Assembly (NCBI GenBank): GCA_050084515.1
Contig: CM114272.1
Span: 56,978,001 to 57,042,000 of the forward strand
Length of the DNA: 64,000 nt
Origin: Blasia pusilla
Taxonomy: Eukaryota > Marchantiophyta > Marchantiopsida > Blasiales
Reading direction: 5' to 3'
Shown here piece by piece: positions 1-17,769 of this stretch. How positions within the stretch are numbered: the stretch's first letter is position 1; each line of letters starts with the position of its first letter. A program made the translations under genes and the position numbers. The notes under the pieces are model-generated. The model did not search any database, was not told where the DNA came from, and worked only from the letters and a program-made list of their open reading frames with translations.

Positions 1-2699
1 ACTCATTCTGTAGAAATTGAAATCCTACATGGCTTTCTGCTCTCCTCATGGTTTATCGTATCTGACTTGTCCCAATCATAATACATGTGTGCAATCGGGA
101 ATCCCTTCTTTCAGCTTGCTGGTTTGTCTAGTTACAATCATAACCTTCTGATGTCCAGACATTATTGTTGTGCAGGGCCTGTCAGAGTCGTGGATGAGGT
201 GACCAGAGGTCTCAAGCTTTTGTAGAAGGTTTATAGAAAGCCATCACTTATTCAATTAGTACTCAGAATCATCCCACAGCTCCAGGCCGTAGCGAGCAAA
301 TTAGCTCTCAGAGAATTTTGAGGGAAGGAAAGAGAGACATGTACTCACGCTCTAACTTGGTGCTTCATGTCTAGTGGAGGCCACACTCGATAGGGTTTCC
401 AATTGAGGGCTGAGGTGGAACGGGGAGAACTTGCCAGATCCCAAATCAAAGAAGCTCAGTTTTCCCCGGTAGTTATAAACCAAATCGCTGCAGAACATAC
501 CCACTTGTGTTTCATGGGAATCTGAGGATCAATCCTAGGTCATTCTGGAGCTCTTTTCGATAGAATATAAGGTGCCAAGGTCTGGCGATGAGATACATGG
601 CGACACCAAATTTGTTTGGACTTTTGTTGTCACTGACGCCAACTGTGGATGGATATGCACTTTTGCGTGGTGGGCGATGAGATCTGCGCACGATAGGGTG
701 ACCTAGAGTCTCAGACTCATGAAGCCCGTTTGGTGGGTTCATGTGACCAGTCTGTTTGTTTGCCTTGTGACTAGTGACTGGTTGGTTCAGGGCTTTTCCT
801 TCAGGGATCTCCTCTCGGGCATCAGCCGCCCTCTCTTTCCGAGATAAAGCTTAGATCCTAATTCGAGGATTCATCTGGTACTCCTCTAAATAGAATCTAC
901 CGTGGCACTTTACGGAGTCCCCTGCTCCAGTCTGGACTGTATTGCACTGGATTGTACTTTCCACGTGGCGGACATGAGCATGAACAGTAGGTGTATAACT
1001 ATGAGCTGAATGTGTGTTGTGTGTGCGCATGAGGCTTAACAAGCAAACGACTCTCAGCTGGTATGGCTCCACTGTACGTGGTTTCCTGGCACTGGTCTGA
1101 TTCGCATGTGATCGGTGAGGCCTTGAACGGCGTGCTTGCTGAGTGAGCGCCATTATAAAGTCCTGCAGTCCATGACAATGCGTGGGTCCCCTTCGTCAGC
1201 TGTTGCAGCCCCTTCTCTCTCCAGCGAGTCCGGCAAGTCGGAATATTCTCTCCTCTCTGTCTGCAGCAGACACAAGCACTTCACTAGCCCGCCACTCTTT
1301 CATTTTCAATTTTTCGACGAGAAAAAATTGGAGGGTTTCCCTCCTTCCATCCATGTACATGTACATTGCTGGTCTGGCCATCCACTCTTCTTTCCTTCTC
1401 TCTTCCTGCCATCCATTCACGTTTCTAACTGGGCCTCACGAGATATATCCCCACCATGGTACCACGTATTCATTTGTCTTTTCGGCTGCCGACACTTTTC
1501 ATGTACCCTCGTGGAACCCAGCATCCCACAATCCATCAGGCCATACGGACCCAGCTGCTCTTGCGACCCCCATCCATCATCCATCCACCTCTGTCTACTG
1601 GTTCTGCCCCCCATCCGGGCAGACAAACTTTCCTCCTACCCACCCTCCGACGTTCGAGAAGAAACGTGGACGGGGCCCATGCCTGACTTTAATTATATGG
1701 TATCCCCCAGAAACAATTACATGCGCTTTCGAATTGCCTTGATCCCCTCGCAACTCCTCACGGGGCTCCTACGATCATGGCAGAAGACGCAAGGGGACGA
1801 AATGGATGGCGTTTGAAAAGTCGTTAATGAGCGCGATCCGCAAAAGGGCAGGTTTTCATAAAACGGTTGCCTTGAGCCATGTTGTGACTGCCCGTCGTGG
1901 ACACGCCGCCGGCTCGTGCTCTTCGCGCGGGCGGCCGGAGGAACATGTGATGAGCGTCGCGCTTCGATCTGTGGCCCAGCAGCAGCAGTGTGGCACAGAC
2001 GCCCGTCCCCCACGTCCGCTGCCGCTCCTCTCTTCTGCCGCCCGCCGGGGGAGAAAGCGACGACTTTGTCCCTTCGACATCCCCTACGGACCTACGCCGT
2101 TTTGCCCACCGGCCGGCGGGAGGCAGGAACCGGAAGCGTGCGCAGCCGCTCCGATTTCTTCCCACTCATGCGTTTCTTCTCCACCTTTCTTCCCTCTTCC
2201 TTCTTTCCTTTTCTTTCCGCCTCCTCTGTGTTTGCTCACTGCCCTCGTCGCGCGTCGCGACGGAACTTCCGTCGCCGGAGGGAGCACCGATGTCATCACG
2301 CGTCGTCACGGCCTATCTCTCACTCGTGCGCGCACGGATCGTGGGAAACCGGATCGCTGGCGTCTTCGTGAGTGTGAGTGAATGAAGTTTGAACAAACGA
2401 CGAAGAAGAAGGTGGCGCATTCCATTCCACTTCGCTGTAGTGCAGGAGCAGACCCTAAACTCGCACGCCGAGGAAGTCATGCGGTCATGAATTGCCTTCC
2501 TAGAAAGGCTACAAAGTCTCCGCCTAATGTAGCCTAGTAATGAGGAGGTGGGTGGTCGGTTCGAATTAGCTCGTTCCAGAGGAAAATCAAGTTTCGACTC
2601 TATCGCCTCCTCTGGAAGAGGTGAAAACCGTTCCATCACTCCCTTCTATTTCAGGCCGCTCCAAATTGCTCGCCCCCACATCACCAGCCGAAGATGAAA

Positions 2700-2700
<1 letters not shown>
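1..2700. other. Gene-poor flank with no confident gene
   Basis: Open frames occur on both strands, but none shows a recognisable domain or consistent codon use. Bases 1,900-2,400 are clearly GC-richer and CT/CG-rich and could be a promoter or untranslated leader. On the minus strand, roughly 350-500, a short open stretch reads as plausible protein (it includes LVYNYRGKLSFFDLGSGKF) and is followed by a donor-like site (gtgagtac on minus, 348-341). The matching upstream stretch near 520-690 lies in another frame. This may be the remains of a minus-strand gene, possibly F-box/kelch-like, but the assignment is a guess. Confidence 0.3.
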
Positions 2701-7299
<4,599 letters not shown>

Positions 7300-8039
7300 C
7301 AAACCAAATCCACTATTCTGATTATTCTTCACGATCCATCACTAATCCTACATATTAATGGGCTCTATGATTGCAAATACCCGAGAAAATCCATTAGACG
7401 ACATCGCATTTGATGAAAAAAATCACGATTCAATATTATTTTTCTATTGAGTTATGCATTCGTGCAACCATTTAAATCTGCCTTCAAGTCCAAGCTTATG
7501 ATCACGTCTCACCCTTGCTCTATGAACATACAACATGGTATAGGATCCTTGATGTAGTTATTCTCAATATACGCAATTAAAGGCAAGGAGAGGAAAGATC
7601 AATTAAACTTACAAGTAATTGCTAAGGAAATCACAAACAATTCATCATACAATGTCATTGATCCCTATGATATTTTGACACATAGTAGAAAGAGCATAGA
7701 AAGAGGATCATCCCTCTATATATGGTCTCGTATCATATCCTATGAAGTCCATGGATACCTCTTGATTATTATCACGCCCCTAGTTAATGTCTCATTCATC
7801 TTGGTAGACATTGCACTACAAAGTGGATATGAAGTCACAAATATCTCTTGCATCCACTCTACTTAGGAAAATCAAGAATAAACGCCCAAGTAAGATAGTG
7901 AAGGTTGGTAGCATAACCCAACATCTATCTTTGTGATGTCATCACCATTATATGTTTCATTATTGTACTCGCTTTTGCTCATTTCCGTTAGAAACTTCTA
8001 ATGTATGAATCTGCTCATCCCATATAACATATCTAGTTC

Positions 8040-8245
8040 TCCCAACCTGGCCGACAGCGACGTTGCCTCTCACAGAGTTGCTCTCATTGATCGCGCGGCT
8101 GCCTCCACTCTAGCTGACGACATCCCCGTCTCACCCCCTACATAGTCGCGCGCTATGTGCGCTCGACCCCTTGTATGCGAGGTTCAAAAGTGAGCTTGTT
8201 GCCACCGTATTACCCTAAACGCCGCCGTATAGCCGGTGCTCGTCG
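8040..8245. other. GC-rich islet inside the AT-rich desert
   Basis: About 200 bp whose composition (many CG dinucleotides such as cgcgcg and cgccgccg) differs sharply from both sides. Plus-strand frames contain short protein-like runs broken by stops. It abuts the decayed methyltransferase copy that starts near 8,245. It could be a fragment of a separate, younger insertion. I do not recognise a family. Confidence 0.4.
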
Positions 8246-9300
8246 GACCTATGAAAATCATAGGATGTCAAGATTCACCAAATCACCAACATATGAAATA
8301 TTGCCCTATTTGGGCCTCCCCTTTACAATTTTGCAATCTGAGATTACTACCCAAAGATAGTACATTATCTCAAGTAACAATCTTAGATCGTTGCCTCATA
8401 TCCATTATTCTATTTATTGTAAGAAGTAATGGTTTTTGGAATTTATCATAAGCCCATCTTAGTACCTCAAATGATAAGATTTTAGTCCCTCGCAATCACA
8501 TAAAGTTTGTGTGTCATCCAAGACTTGTCATACCCAACATCATCATTGGTCCTATCCAAGACCATACCTAATGAAAACTCAACACTCATGCTCAAGTTTC
8601 TCCTAAAAATGGGAAATTTTCCAAAACATAAATTGGAGAACATGCCTCAAAAGTTTGCAAGTCCTAAGGGACTCTCAACCTCTCCTAAAATATACTCGAC
8701 CTTGGGTCTTAAAATATTGGATCCACCAAAGAATGATCCTAGCATGCCCATCCTACCACCACAAAGTAAACCAAGCCCACTCTGTCCACATTCTATCACT
8801 TCGCCTCCGATAATAAAATATCGGCCAACAAAAGATGATGATACCTCATAAAAATAGACGTTATCAATAAGTCGAGATATTGTTGGACTAACCTCGCCAT
8901 GCATGTGGTATAATGAGACCCTCCTCGTTGTCTCATCTCTCTCAAGATGCAAGTATTGATAAGCTTGTACGCTAGCTTGTAACACTACAACGAAAGTTGT
9001 ACCATTGCCTCAAAAGAGATGTAATATATGAACACCCACCTTAGGATATTGCCACCTAATTTTTATGGTGTCAAAATCTCTACTCTTGGAGCACGTCACA
9101 TCTTTCACCCATCTTGCTTCAAAGCATGGGTTCAACTCTATGCTTCTATGCTTGTCTAATGAGCTTGTGTGCATTCCTTTGCAACTCCATGCTTGTTCCC
9201 CATGATGTTGATAAAGTATCACCATCAAGTGTAGACATACTCGTCATCGCATGCCATTCCTCATGAATATCCTTTAGTAGGTGACATATTTCACAAGGAG
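8245..9300 (-). pseudogene. Decayed second copy of the retroelement DNA methyltransferase region
   Basis: On both strands this stretch aligns by eye with the methyltransferase part of the element at 16.9-26.8 kb. Bases around 8,932-8,960 (ctcatctctct...) match 22,291-22,320. Bases 8,682-8,695 match 21,982-21,994 at the ENV motif, and 8,405-8,490 match 21,765-21,850. 9,170-9,290 match the segment between methyltransferase and protease (about 22,540-22,650). The minus-strand frame 8,985-8,647 keeps the landmark ERDETTRRVSL (ERDETARRVSL in the better copy) and an ILGEV remnant of ILENV. The catalytic PCQ region is ruined. Differences are mainly C-to-T and G-to-A, with several deletions. It lacks the ~355-bp insertion present in the better copy. 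No LTRs could be tied to it. Confidence 0.75.
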
Positions 9301-10791
9301 CTTGATTGATGTATTCTTTTAGCGTATATGTCATAAGTGTTGGATTTATTAAAGCTTAACCTTAGAGATGCTATAGGTTCTTAATACAAAAATTCATCAC
9401 ATTTCACAAGTTAAAGATCTTAGGAGCGAGACTGATCTTGAAGAACTCATATAAGGTGTGAGATAGAGCTAAGAATGTTTGCATTAAAAGATGTCGGCCA
9501 TGAATGATTCCCCCTTGCGTATAGGAAATTTTTTATTACAAACAAGTCATGGAACATAGGTCATACATCACTTGACTTCATTCTAAGTCCATTTCAGATC
9601 AAGAGAGTGAAGTGGGATGGGATAGTAGACTAGAGGCTCTCCATGGCATTATCTCCAATTGAGACCGTTTTGATATTAATGGACCATAATAGTAGGAGGT
9701 AAGATATAAAATCCCCATTGAGTGAAGGGGATGATAAATATATGCCTTCTCCTTCAAAGGAATATATAAACTTAATCATAAATCCTCGCGTACATGGGAA
9801 TAATGATTATATGGCCTACAACCAAGATTTTAATACAATAGATAATAAATAAAGTGAGGGCATGATGGAAGAACGTAAGAGGAATGGAAATGAGGAAGCC
9901 TTCTCCTTGGAGGATGTTAAGGATACAATAACCAATCATTGGGATGGTTCAAACTCCTCTTCTAAGTATGAACCAAATAAGGAGGAAAATGAGTTCCTAA
10001 GACCTTATAAAGAGACGTGGGAGCAAGGAGTGAGGGTGATGAAGGCTCATGAAGGTGCCATCTTTGGTAGAACAAATCTAATGTTGTTCTAAGTGCCGAC
10101 AAATGAACTATCACTTGAGAGAAATATTGATCTTTCATTAATTTTCTTCATGGATTTTTTTTAATGTGTATGTTGCTTTCTTGTTTCCTTGTGTGAATCT
10201 CAAATAGTTTTAATTTTTAATTTTTTCTTCCTTTGAATTAGGTGGTATGTTGTGAATTTTTTAATCTCCAATTTATGATCATGCAATTGAAGACCATGGG
10301 AGAGATACTTCTCCCTTTACGACTCAATGCTTGGGGACAAGATGGTCCATCAATACCATATTCTTGCGAAGGTTCGTAGTCAAATGGGAATATAGTGAAT
10401 CCCATGGTATGAGGTTGATTTGAACTCGCATCCCCACCACAAGACTATAGTTGATGATCTTATCTGATGGGAGGCCACAAACATAGGTCAAGAGTAGCAA
10501 AAAGCATGGATACCATTTATAAACAAAATATGGTGTTTCTATTTCATTAAGATGTCTTATATTTCAATCCAATTGTAGATCTTTCATATTGTTAACCTTA
10601 AACTTTGATACCCTAAACATCGATACCATCATATGATATCTACTTCTACATGCATCAAAGCCTTTTTATCAAATAGCAACCTCATTTTTTGGAGAAAGCA
10701 TCAAAGATCCCTTATATGGTAAGCCAAACTAATGCATCATCTAAGATGACATCAGATCCCTGGTGTCATACTGTGGGAAACCCTTTAGTTA
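9300..10791. other. Intergenic sequence, no gene recognised
   Basis: AT-rich, with short open frames only. A 76-codon plus-strand frame at 9,862-10,092 is charged and hydrophilic but shows no domain, and its upstream context has no gene-like structure. Probably decayed repeat DNA continuing from the pseudogene to its left. Confidence 0.4.
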
Positions 10792-11018
<227 letters not shown>

Positions 11019-11021
<3 letters not shown>

Positions 11022-12317
11022 AATAGATGAAACTATACTTTTAAGGTTATATTTATTCTAGTATCTCATATATCTGTTTAACTTTGATGTATTGATGGAT
11101 TTTAGTGAGGTTGCTATTTTTCCATCCATTTGAAGCCTAAAGGAGTTCGATGCTACAATAATTTGGTTTCAAACATAATAAAAATACTCGCTTGTTTTGA
11201 AGTCTCTATAGTGATTCTAGGATCACATCCAAATTTCTTGGATATGTTAGAGATTATTTTTTCCCTTACATTGATTTTTTTTGTTGTTTTAGAAAAGTGG
11301 TTTTGAGTTTTTTAGAGTAGTTTCATGGTTGTGATTCTTTTAGAGTAGTTCCCACCTTGTTTTGAATTTTATAAGCATGGAAGAAATTCTCCACCCAAAT
11401 TTGTTGGGAATATATTGTAATTTATAAACCCCATGAATGTTTTATGTAGGGGGGAGACCATCTTGGTGGAAGTATGATTCATGGAAAATGAGGCAAATGA
11501 ACGCAAAGACTAGATTTTGAAACCTCGCTGCAACTCGATACCAATTGCAAATGGGTATCACAAAACAAAGGTACATATTTATGGTTCTTGGCTCCATGAT
11601 CCGAAAGTGCAAATCCTTCATTATTTGGACTCATTATGCATCAAACTTAGTTAATAGGACCTTATAAATATGGCCATGGTGACCAAATGTATAAACTGTT
11701 CACATATATATGTTGATGGACCAACATTGGATTTGGACTTCTTAAGGGGATAGATTGGGAAGTTTAGGGTTCAGGCCCAACAAATCACCTCATAAATATG
11801 AACTACCTTATTTAGGTAGATTTGGAGGGATTTTGTACAAGCCCTTAACATGACATTTTAATTCTATGATTTTTGTAAATGGCTCACACAATATACAATT
11901 TTGCGTATCATATTGCATTCTCATTTTTTATTTATTCTCACCATCATAACACATTCTTATTTCTTATTGACTTGATTTGTGTCAGATGTATTAATGCCAT
12001 AATTAATGTATAGGAGAGAACTATTTTCATATGGGCTATCAAGAGAAAAACTGCATGTGCTAAACCTTATGGTACAAAATTTAGTCAACCCTTATGGATT
12101 AGCTCTCTTTTCTTATGACATTATAAAATTGAATGCTCTCCTCCCAACTAATATGAGTTGGAGTTTGGATTTTATGATTGAATCTTAATTTACTTGTACT
12201 ATTTTGGGGGAAGGGAAATGATTATGAGCTCACTCCACACATAGAGGAGGTGGAAAGAATATTTGGCGAAGATATGTGGAATGTAAAGACTCAAATAGAA
12301 ACATGTCAAATGGAACA

Positions 12318-12320
<3 letters not shown>
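11019..12320. other. Intergenic sequence, no gene recognised
   Basis: AT-rich sequence without recognisable coding regions. A 60-codon plus-strand frame at 12,006-12,188 has no domain I can name. Confidence 0.4.

Positions 12321-12321
<1 letters not shown>

Positions 12322-12377
<56 letters not shown>
12322..12377. repeat. (TC)n microsatellite, about 56 bp
   Basis: Pure TC dinucleotide tract, the third long CT-type or mixed microsatellite in this intergenic region. Confidence 0.95.
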
Positions 12378-12380
<3 letters not shown>

Positions 12381-15300
12381 GTGGTGACCTATGCACATAG
12401 TTCACCTCCTCAACCCTTATCTACAATAGTGGATTAAGAGACACTTTGTACAATTCGAACATAAACTCTTCTTGACTTGAAAAACTTGATGAGAATAGCA
12501 AATTCATCAATATGTTATAAATAAGGACAAACTTACACTTGTAGGTTATCCTATTTCTCAACTTGTTATCTTTAACCTATTGGGATCAATTAATGGTCTT
12601 TCTGAATGTGCGGTACAAATAATTTCTATCTCGTAATAGAAGTCTTGGCATCTAATTTACTTGATAAAAGCTTAGTTAGAATAGTTCGGGGATTGTAGTT
12701 ATCTCATATTTGAGTTTGAGAGACAAGATTCATAAAAAAGAGATAACCCCTAGTATGATTAGAGTGGATTTATGGGAGAGGACATAAGATGATTCCTCCA
12801 ATATGGGAGGCTAATGAACATGATGATACTCTCCAGCAAACAGGTGGAGATATGGTTGAGTCTTCAATAGTTTGACCAAAACTAAGCTTGACAAAATTCG
12901 TCCATCATGTAGTATTCCTTTTTTGGTATGAATTTTTTGTGATATAACTACATACAAATAATATTAATATTCCTCGAGTTTCTACCTATAGATCTATTTA
13001 GTTTTTAAGATTTTTGTGCTTTCAAGTTGTATGTGTGATTGAAGGGACAATCATTTTATCTCAAGCGGACTATGCTCATTTTGCTCTCAATAGTTTGATT
13101 GAATGTTTGTGTTATTTACAAAATTCAAGAAAAAGGATCCCACTCGATCATGAATGCACTTCTTTGCTAATCGTTACAAACCCAACTTAGTCTTTGTATT
13201 TCACAGAATATGTTAAGAGTTGGCCATAATTACATTTATTATGCGGTGTTAACAAAATGAGCCAACTTAATTACGATTCACATGACATGGGTTGATATTT
13301 GTCTCCACTAGACTTAATTGCTACCATTTTAAGTAAGATTAGGTTAAAAATTCTAAATTTCGTAGAGGTTATTGTATTGTCCCACAATTGGTTGAGGATA
13401 GCATATTTATACTATCTTAGTTCCTCTATTTAGTTTAATTCATATTTTAATCCGCATTTGTTTAGTGGGGCTAGGTTTAGTTGTTTCCACTATATTTAAT
13501 CGATTTGATAAGTTAAGGAAAGAAAAACCCGATGTAATTGCTTTATTCTTCCTTGATTGGTTGAAGTTAATATATCTTCACTACTTCCAGATCCTTTGTA
13601 TTGCAGTTAGCATTTGGTATTTCCTTTCGATCTTGTTTATATAGGTATGAGTTTAGTTTCAAACCTATAACTTATACGTTTATCTTTCTATCTATTGGAG
13701 GGCAGATTTGTAAGACTACTTTCTTGTCCCACGTTTGGTTAGGTTATGTTTGTTTAAGCATAATATATGTGTATTGGAGTAGGTAGTGTACATTAAATCA
13801 TACTAATTTTTTTCCTATGTATAGAATGTTAAACAAATGTCTTATATAATGTTAAACTAAATCAATTCCTCCCCATTTTGTATGGATTGTTTACTTTTAT
13901 TTGTTTACAAGTTGGTGCCCGTGCAATGCAAGAGGAATACTTTATTCTCTTTATTGTTTCTCCTTAATTCAACTCCCTCTCTCAAAGTGATATGTGTCAA
14001 CACCATAAAAGGTCTTGGAGGACATATGTCAATACTTAACGAGGTTTCTTCTAACGCCATCCTCTTTTAATTATGTAGATATTGTATTCATAGACTAGCT
14101 ATATTGAACTCTTGTATGGTTCGATCATTCATTTAAACAAACATTATATCTGTGTAGAGTGTTTTTGTAAACTATGTGTATTGAATTCCATCGAGACTGC
14201 ATTTTCAATTTCTTATGCCTTTCTAAACCTAAGGAGACACCGCATTCATATCTTTGTCATTGGAACTAGACTTTTGTACTGAATCCGCCATAGTAGTAAA
14301 AATCTGTTGTTATTTACTAAGAAAGGCCCCACCGTTTTCGTCCTATCACACTAATTGTATTTAAATTCATATATCTATTAGAAAGTGATGTATGTTTTTC
14401 CATAGGTATTAGAAAATAATTATAGTCTTCTATAATAGTTTTGGAGGATACAAATATATTATATTGTGACTAAAACCTAGTTTTTATCAAACCTAATTGT
14501 CATGCCATATCACAAATGAAGACAATAACCTAATAATTTAATCCATACATAACTATACTCTCACTCAAATGATGGTTCTTCATTCTCTCAATTTCCTTAA
14601 GTTGTCCTAGTTAGGATCCGTGAAGGAGAGTGCGATGCACAATACATGTAACCCTAAACGCCTGGTTATGCCACCTAAATGTCTGATTATGTCACGTTTC
14701 ATACATTATGGGCTTCAAAGGACACGTGGTGAACTCTTTAGTGTCGCCATTTGAAAATCACTCCTTACATAATAGTTTAGATTTTCCACATAAGCCTTTC
14801 TTGAGATGTTAAGCAATGCTTCTTAGTTAGATGGTTCTTGGAATCTTGCTAACCGTTCTAATAAAGGTTTCATCTTGATTTTTTTATGACCCCATTGAAT
14901 CTGTTCGTTTAACCATTATATTCGTTTTAAGCGTTGAACCCCTTTTGAAATTCTTGCCCAACCGTTGTGTCTTTTCTATCCTAACTAAATCTAATTGTAC
15001 AATCTTTGGACCCCTCAATAGTCTTTGTCACGAAGAAGTTTCACTCTTCGCGAAGAAAATCTATTCTTCCTATTTGTTCTTCTTTGAATTTTCCACCTTC
15101 CTCCAAGACAATTTCCTCACCAACACTCTTGAATCACGTAGAATAAATTTTGGCTAGAATGCAACGATAAATGGATCAATCAATTAGAATATCTAAGTTT
15201 GGTTGTCTAAAATCACCACACTTGGCACAACCATGACTTGCTTTATTAGTGGCCTAATCGACATTTCTAAAACATAGCTACCAAAGTATGTAATTTTGTT

Positions 15301-16092
15301 GTGGATGTTGTCATGAACACCCAATCCAACTACATATACATCCACCACATCTACTTTGGACAAGATAAACCAAAACCATCGCTCTCACGAATGTTTCATT
15401 GTCCACTAGAGTACCTAAAACGGTCATCCTCCATATGTTGTCACTTCCTTGGACAATTTTTTTGAAGTATACACTAAGTTATCAATGACTTTTGGGACAC
15501 CCTCATGTTAGGATATGTTTGGCATTTCATGAGTGATCTAGACGTATTCACGTTACAGGCACTTCTCATTGCATCTACAACCAAGGAAAATAACACTTTG
15601 AAGAGGTTTATTAGGGAAGATTAATGGGTTTCAAAGATCCCCATATAATATAAAGATGAAGAAATCCCAATATGCTTAGTAACTTCCCCTCTATATGGAT
15701 CCAACTCCACATTGGATCCTTGTGGCTCAAAATCAATCGCCCTGCTTTGAGTCACCATAGTATTTTCATCCACATATATATTGTTGTAGAGAAATCCCAT
15801 ATCTTCTATATCTCCCAATATAACATGTGCACGAGGAGCTCCAAAGTCTATATCCCTCTCGCACCCTATATAGATGCCTACTACGTTGTCATCACCTCAA
15901 AATGTTACTCTAACGGAGAAATCATTGCCCTGGATGCATCAAGTGAGATTTCTCCTCCCCCTACGGAAAAATAGTGGAGACCTACCCACATAAGATCCTT
16001 GAACTCCCATACTTCATCATGTATTGTCTCCAAGTGCTCAACCTCTATATAGGAAAAACTTGAGATGGAGCTCAAATCATCTCTTGCTATAA
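12378..16092. other. Intergenic sequence with probable retroelement debris
   Basis: No intact gene. Bases 15,150-16,090 become richer in C on the plus strand, like the minus-strand element to the right. Minus-strand open frames at 15,818-15,621 and 16,189-15,905 look like remnants of coding DNA. A stretch near 15,340-15,400 faintly resembles the integrase region near 18,700-18,760, but I cannot align it convincingly. Decayed gypsy-type DNA is the likely content. Confidence 0.35.
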
Positions 16093-16725
16093 TGTCATGC
16101 GTATACACATCGCTACACAATCCATATCGTTGGTCACATCTACACACCACACAACACTGGTCTTCCCCAACATACGGGTAGATCCACACATAAATGAAAC
16201 ATACTCATACATATATAGCCGTATACACAAGTATCTTTCTCATGTAAAATCAGAGTAGTAAAAACGGTTCAGTAAAACTCCACTCATGAATCTACATCGG
16301 TATATCGAACCACATCCACCCTCTGCTATGAGGGAATCCGATCGCTAGCACCCTAACTCCTACACATCCACACACGTCTATGCAAGAGAGGTGCTCAAAG
16401 GCTCAACACAAGAAAGATGGCTCAAGAAAGCCATCTCTCTCACTCTTGTACCCTTGGGATGAGCCAAAAAGCTCTTCCCCCGAAAATAGCCCTATCAACG
16501 ATAACCAGTGTGCAAAAATTACCAAGTGACCGTTGACTCGATCAACGAATCATCTTACGGACTAAAACCAAAATAGGGAAATCGCCATTAACGTCGTTCC
16601 AGACACATCAGACATGTCGCCAACCTCATCCGAAATCTCGGAATGAAGTTGCACCCAAACAATCCGTTGACTCTCTATGATGTCGACGCAATAGAACTCT
16701 ACCTACGTCGAACTAAGATGTGATA
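16093..16725 (-). repeat. Old, diverged LTR of the same gypsy family
   Basis: A 633-bp copy of the LTR found at 16,932-17,548. It begins tgtcatgcgtatac on the plus strand and ends agatgtgata where the younger copies end agatgtgaca. The internal landmarks are shared in order: gagtagtaaaa, catcggtatatcga, the agatggct/agccatct hairpin and the paired gagcc/gctcttcc block. Divergence is much greater than between the two LTRs of the main element, and the TATA-like motif is lost. It may be a solo LTR or the end of an older element into which the younger one inserted. Confidence 0.75.
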
Positions 16726-16931
16726 ATAATCATATTAAGACTTCGATGGCCTCACCTAAAGCGCATCATGTATGAGATAGAGTGCCACTTTTCTTATAGC
16801 ATGCTCTCAAGGATCTTGATGTTAATGCAATCCACCATATGTCCCACTAATAAAACTTGGGTGTTTGGTGATGTTCACAAGACTACACGTGTCTTGGTCC
16901 CTATCGATGATATTCTCCCTTAGCTCTAGGT

Positions 16932-17548
16932 TGTCGTGCGCATACATATCGCTACACAACATACATCGTTGGTCACATCTACATCACACAACACCGATCT
17001 TCCCCACACACGGGTCGATCCACACATGTACAAAAATCAACTCATACATATACATGGAGATCACACAACAAAAATAAAGAGTAGTAAAAATGGCACACCC
17101 GGCCCAAAACTCCACTCCTCAATCTACATCGGTATATCGAGCCTCTTCCATCCTGTGCTATCAAGGAATCCGGACGCTAGAACCCTAGTCCTATCTCACA
17201 CACATACAAGGGAGGTGCTCCAACGGCCCAACATGATAAAGATGGCTTAGGAAAGCCATCTTCCTCTCTTATATAGGGTTGGGAAGAGCCAAAAGGCTCT
17301 TCCCCTAAAAATAACCCTCCCCTTGGTAACCTGCACGCACAGATTACCAGGGGCGGGTGACCTGGTCAACAAGTCACCCGCTTGTAAAAGACCTCAACAT
17401 AAAGTTATCAAAAACGACGTTCCTGACACAATGGACCTATCCTCAACCTCATTCGACACCGTGGGACAAAGTTACCCTCAAGATAGTCCGTTGGCTCCTA
17501 CGCCCTATCCACGATAGATCTTGGCCTATCGGCTACTAAGATGTGACA
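16932..17548 (-). repeat. Left (3') LTR
   Basis: 617 bp with tgtc/gaca ends. Bases 17,070-17,548 match 26,283-26,760 with roughly 20 mismatches by eye. Its first 138 bp (16,932-17,069) have no equivalent in the right LTR but recur at 17,551-17,687. On the minus strand it carries a TATA-like ccctatataag around 17,268-17,278, flanked by two hairpins. Confidence 0.88.
17239..17304 (-). promoter_or_regulatory. LTR promoter: TATA-like box between two stem-loops
   Basis: On the minus strand, ccctatataag (about 17,278-17,268) is preceded by a perfect 10-bp stem with a 4-nt loop (17,304-17,281; arms gggaagagcc and ggctcttccc). It is followed by a 9-bp stem with a 6-nt loop (17,262-17,239; arms aagatggct and agccatctt). 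The right LTR has the same arrangement with one mismatch in the first stem. The old LTR keeps both stems partly but has lost the TATA motif. The second stem lies about where transcription should start. Confidence 0.5.
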
Positions 17549-17550
17549 GC

Positions 17551-17687
17551 TGTCGTGCGCATACATATCGCTACACAACATACATCGCTGGTCACATCTA
17601 CACCACACAACACCGATCTTCCCCACACACGGGTTGATCCACACATATACAAAAATCACTCATACATATACATGGAGATCACACAAC
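17551..17687 (-). repeat. Extra partial LTR copy (137 bp) between LTR and internal region
   Basis: A near-identical repeat (about 5 differences) of the first 138 bp of the left LTR, starting tgtcgtgcgcatac. It sits two bases after the LTR end and is followed directly by the C-run tgcccccc, which on the minus strand is the polypurine-like tract. This leaves the left end of the element with one complete and one truncated LTR unit in tandem. Unequal recombination, or a template jump during reverse transcription, could produce it. Confidence 0.85.
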
Positions 17688-17769
17688 TGCCCCCCTAGCT
17701 GGGAGTTGGATCCCCCCAACTCCAGATAGAAAATATCACATCTCTCTGACATGACCTATTACCCTATAC

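Noticed and set aside
1136-2381. Overlapping plus and minus frames of 100-226 codons
   Set aside because: CT/GC-rich composition with no domain and no consistent frame; more like promoter or leader DNA.
15340-15400. Resemblance to the integrase region near 18,700-18,760
   Set aside because: Only one short block seems alignable and neighbouring blocks do not follow, so I did not call an integrase relic.
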